A stretch of 64,000 nucleotides of DNA from Portulaca oleracea (Eukaryota; Streptophyta; Magnoliopsida; Caryophyllales; Portulacaceae): the NCBI GenBank assembly GCA_029582165.1, contig CM055879.1, positions 34,390,330 through 34,454,329 on the forward strand, in the 5' to 3' direction. How positions within the stretch are numbered: position 1 is the stretch's first letter; every line of letters begins with the position of its first letter. Positions 62,426 to 64,000 of this stretch are shown here, one piece after another. The notes beneath the pieces are model-generated. The model was not told the DNA's origin. It searched no databases and worked only from the letters and a program-made list of their open reading frames with translations. Made by a program: the position numbers and the translations under genes.

Positions 62426-62581
62426 TTTGTCCAGAAACAACCCACCAAAAGAAGCTTGATAACCTCTCTAATGGAGGCCACCTCCTTCAAAGAGGACACA
62501 TACTTCCTCTCCCATCTCAAACCCTCCGAGAAGAAATCCCTCCATGACCTCAAAAACAAGCTCTCTCAATCCCTGTCATGA
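62426..62581 (+). pseudogene. Patellin-6-like exon fragment
   Basis: Patellins are Sec14/GOLD lipid-binding proteins of the cell plate and plasma membrane. Seen: QKQPTKRSLITSL, then FKEDTYFLSHLKPSEKKSL and HDLKNKLSQS followed by a stop. This matches the N-terminal part of PATL6-type proteins (KEDTYFVSELKP.E.KSL.ELK.KL). The frame opens after a stop at 62423-62425. The CRAL-TRIO and GOLD parts are absent, so this is a captured or leftover piece. Confidence 0.65.
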
Positions 62582-63104
62582 TTTACCATCGCTATATTTC
62601 CTACCAAATAATCTTGACCATTAATAATAGCAAAATAGCCACTAGAATTAAAATATGAGGTAGCCACCTATGAAGGCTACACTGCACCCAAATACTCAAC
62701 CATATGTTTTTTTTTTCCCTCTTTTTTTTTCAAAGAAAGGGAGGAGGGGGAAAGGAGAATGGCCTCCCCATGTTAGCACCTTCACAAGTTAGGAACAAAA
62801 GTTACACAAAACCTAAGGTCAACTTCGATCTGAAGTAACACTCTAGAATTTTCGGCAAATAGTTCATCTCCACTAGGTGTTTTGTCAAGGGATTAAAACC
62901 TGCCAGAATCGAAACAGACATTTTAGCTTTAGTTGTGGCTCAAGCTGTATCCAAGAAGTCTGGATAGTCTGATTAGAAAATGTGAAAGGATTATGATAAG
63001 GCTAAGAAAGAGATATATAATCATAGTGAATCTAAAACAACTAGAATTGATGGAGGACATGGTATTAAATGAGACAATTTGAAGATCAGAGATTAAAGCA
63101 GTAG
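62582..63104. other. Intergenic, nothing recognised
   Basis: No continuation of the patellin frame, no gene. Confidence 0.4.
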
Positions 63105-63612
63105 AGTAAGGGTTATAGGTGTCTAGTAGGCCCGGGCTCGACTCGATTAGAAAAAGCTCAGTTTAAAGCTCGCTGACCTTTCAATATCAAGGACCACGCT
63201 CGATTTATATACCTAGGCTCGGACTCTACTTAAAGTTTAGATCGACTCAAATTTTTTATTCTTCAAAATTTAGAACTCTCTAACTTCATAGGAGAAGTTA
63301 AGTAAATTTCTAGGGGTTTATTAAAATGAACTAGAAAATAACAGTTTTTTTACAATAAGGGTACAATCAAGCAGAACTTAAACATTAGCGCTTGAGTTGT
63401 ACGGAGCCTAACTAGAAAATTAAAGAAAATTATTAAATTCATGGACTAATATTAAATTTTAAACATCTAAACACTTCCTACCTAAAATACCTAAACGACC
63501 GAGCCTAAGCCCTTGCCTACTCGATAAACATCTGAGTCGAGCTCAAGCCAAGCTTTGATTGAGGTGAAGCCAAGCGACTTGCGAGCTGGCTTGGTTCACT
63601 TACAATTCTAAT
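63105..63612. mobile_element. Degenerate TIR element rich in GGCTCG words
   Basis: The left GGGTTATAGGTGTCTAGTAG loosely mirrors the right (reverse complement TTAGAATTGTAAGTGAACCA). Inner CGGGCTCGACTCG and CGAGCTGGCTTGG face each other. The ends are too diverged to fix a target duplication. Confidence 0.35.
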
Positions 63613-63739
63613 CATTGGAAAGATCTAAGTCTTGGCTTAGTGCCTTGTGCCCTCTGTGGCCTTCTTTTTGTGAAGCTAGCAAATCTATCCAAATTCTTGA
63701 AACAGCGCATGTACGGCCAAGATAAGGCTTCGTTCTTTT

Positions 63740-64000
63740 GAGGGGCTGTTTAGGCTCGAATGATTGGTGGCCAACTCAACCCTAAAATTAAGTAAGGGGT
63801 TGTGTATTTACTGCCTATAGAAATGAACATGAGCCTAATATTTACGGAAGTAAATTAATAAAATGTATAAATTAAAAAAAAATACGGCTATATTAATAAT
63901 TAAAATAAAAGATTATAAAAACACAAGATTTACGTGACGCCACCACGAAGCAATGATAACCAAAGAAATTACAGAGTGGATCCTTAATGATTTATTCGAT
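63740..64000. repeat. Dispersed repeat, copy 2, cut by the window end
   Basis: Direct-orientation match to 40725-41000, from GGGGCTGTTTAGGCTCGAAT to the last base. Confidence 0.75.

Overview
This window reads as nuclear DNA from a flowering plant, probably a eudicot. It is AT-rich, its genes have GT-AG introns, its receptor kinases are of plant-only types, and its mobile elements are typical of plants (Stowaway- and Tourist-like MITEs, CACTA, hAT, Ty1/copia-like and Ty3/gypsy-like LTR elements). I cannot name the species.

Genes are few. From left to right: (1) the first coding exon of an inositol-tetrakisphosphate 1-kinase (ITPK-like), minus strand, running off the left edge; (2) a decayed F-box-associated (FBA) pseudogene at about 31.5-32.4 kb, minus; (3) a complete G-type lectin receptor kinase (LECRK type, 794 aa, one 94-bp intron) at 33.97-36.45 kb, plus; (4) a convergent neighbour at 36.90-39.90 kb, minus, 848 aa in six exons, whose lectin/PAN ectodomain is a paralogue of gene 3 but whose kinase is of the DUF26/CRK (or SD-1) type with that family's intron pattern, so it looks like a domain-swapped receptor kinase; (5) a small plant-specific gene ([14 protein letters not shown]..., 76 aa) at 54.67-54.90 kb, minus; (6) a patellin-6-like exon fragment at 62.4-62.6 kb.

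Most of the rest is mobile DNA. The left 3-14 kb holds an hAT element with a perfect 8-bp target duplication and a nested stack: LTR fragments, then a LINE remnant split by a 5.85-kb CACTA element (TSD AAG). At 17.7-18.9 kb is a TIR element whose core is about 745 bp of almost pure purine (GA) repeat. At 19.1-21.05 kb is a small non-autonomous LTR retrotransposon with both LTRs, PBS and PPT. At 27.8-29.7 kb is LTR-like DNA carrying an array of a 16-bp GTAGCG..CGCTAC hairpin. At 42.0-42.8 kb is a long foldback element. At 43.2-54.1 kb is a full-length 10.9-kb gypsy-type element (TSD GGTAT, minus strand) with broken gag and no visible pol.

The most unusual signal is in that gypsy element. About 27 copies of a 16-bp hairpin, GAACCCGTCTGGGTTC or its reverse complement, are scattered through its LTRs and non-coding interior, next to a large tandem array. 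Its two LTRs are nearly identical over long stretches but differ sharply at these hairpins and at other short inverted repeats. A second, unrelated 16-bp hairpin is amplified at 29 kb. The right end (56.5-64 kb) is a MITE graveyard, with a MITE inside a MITE, two MITEs sharing one TTA target site, and a solo LTR six bases inside another MITE.
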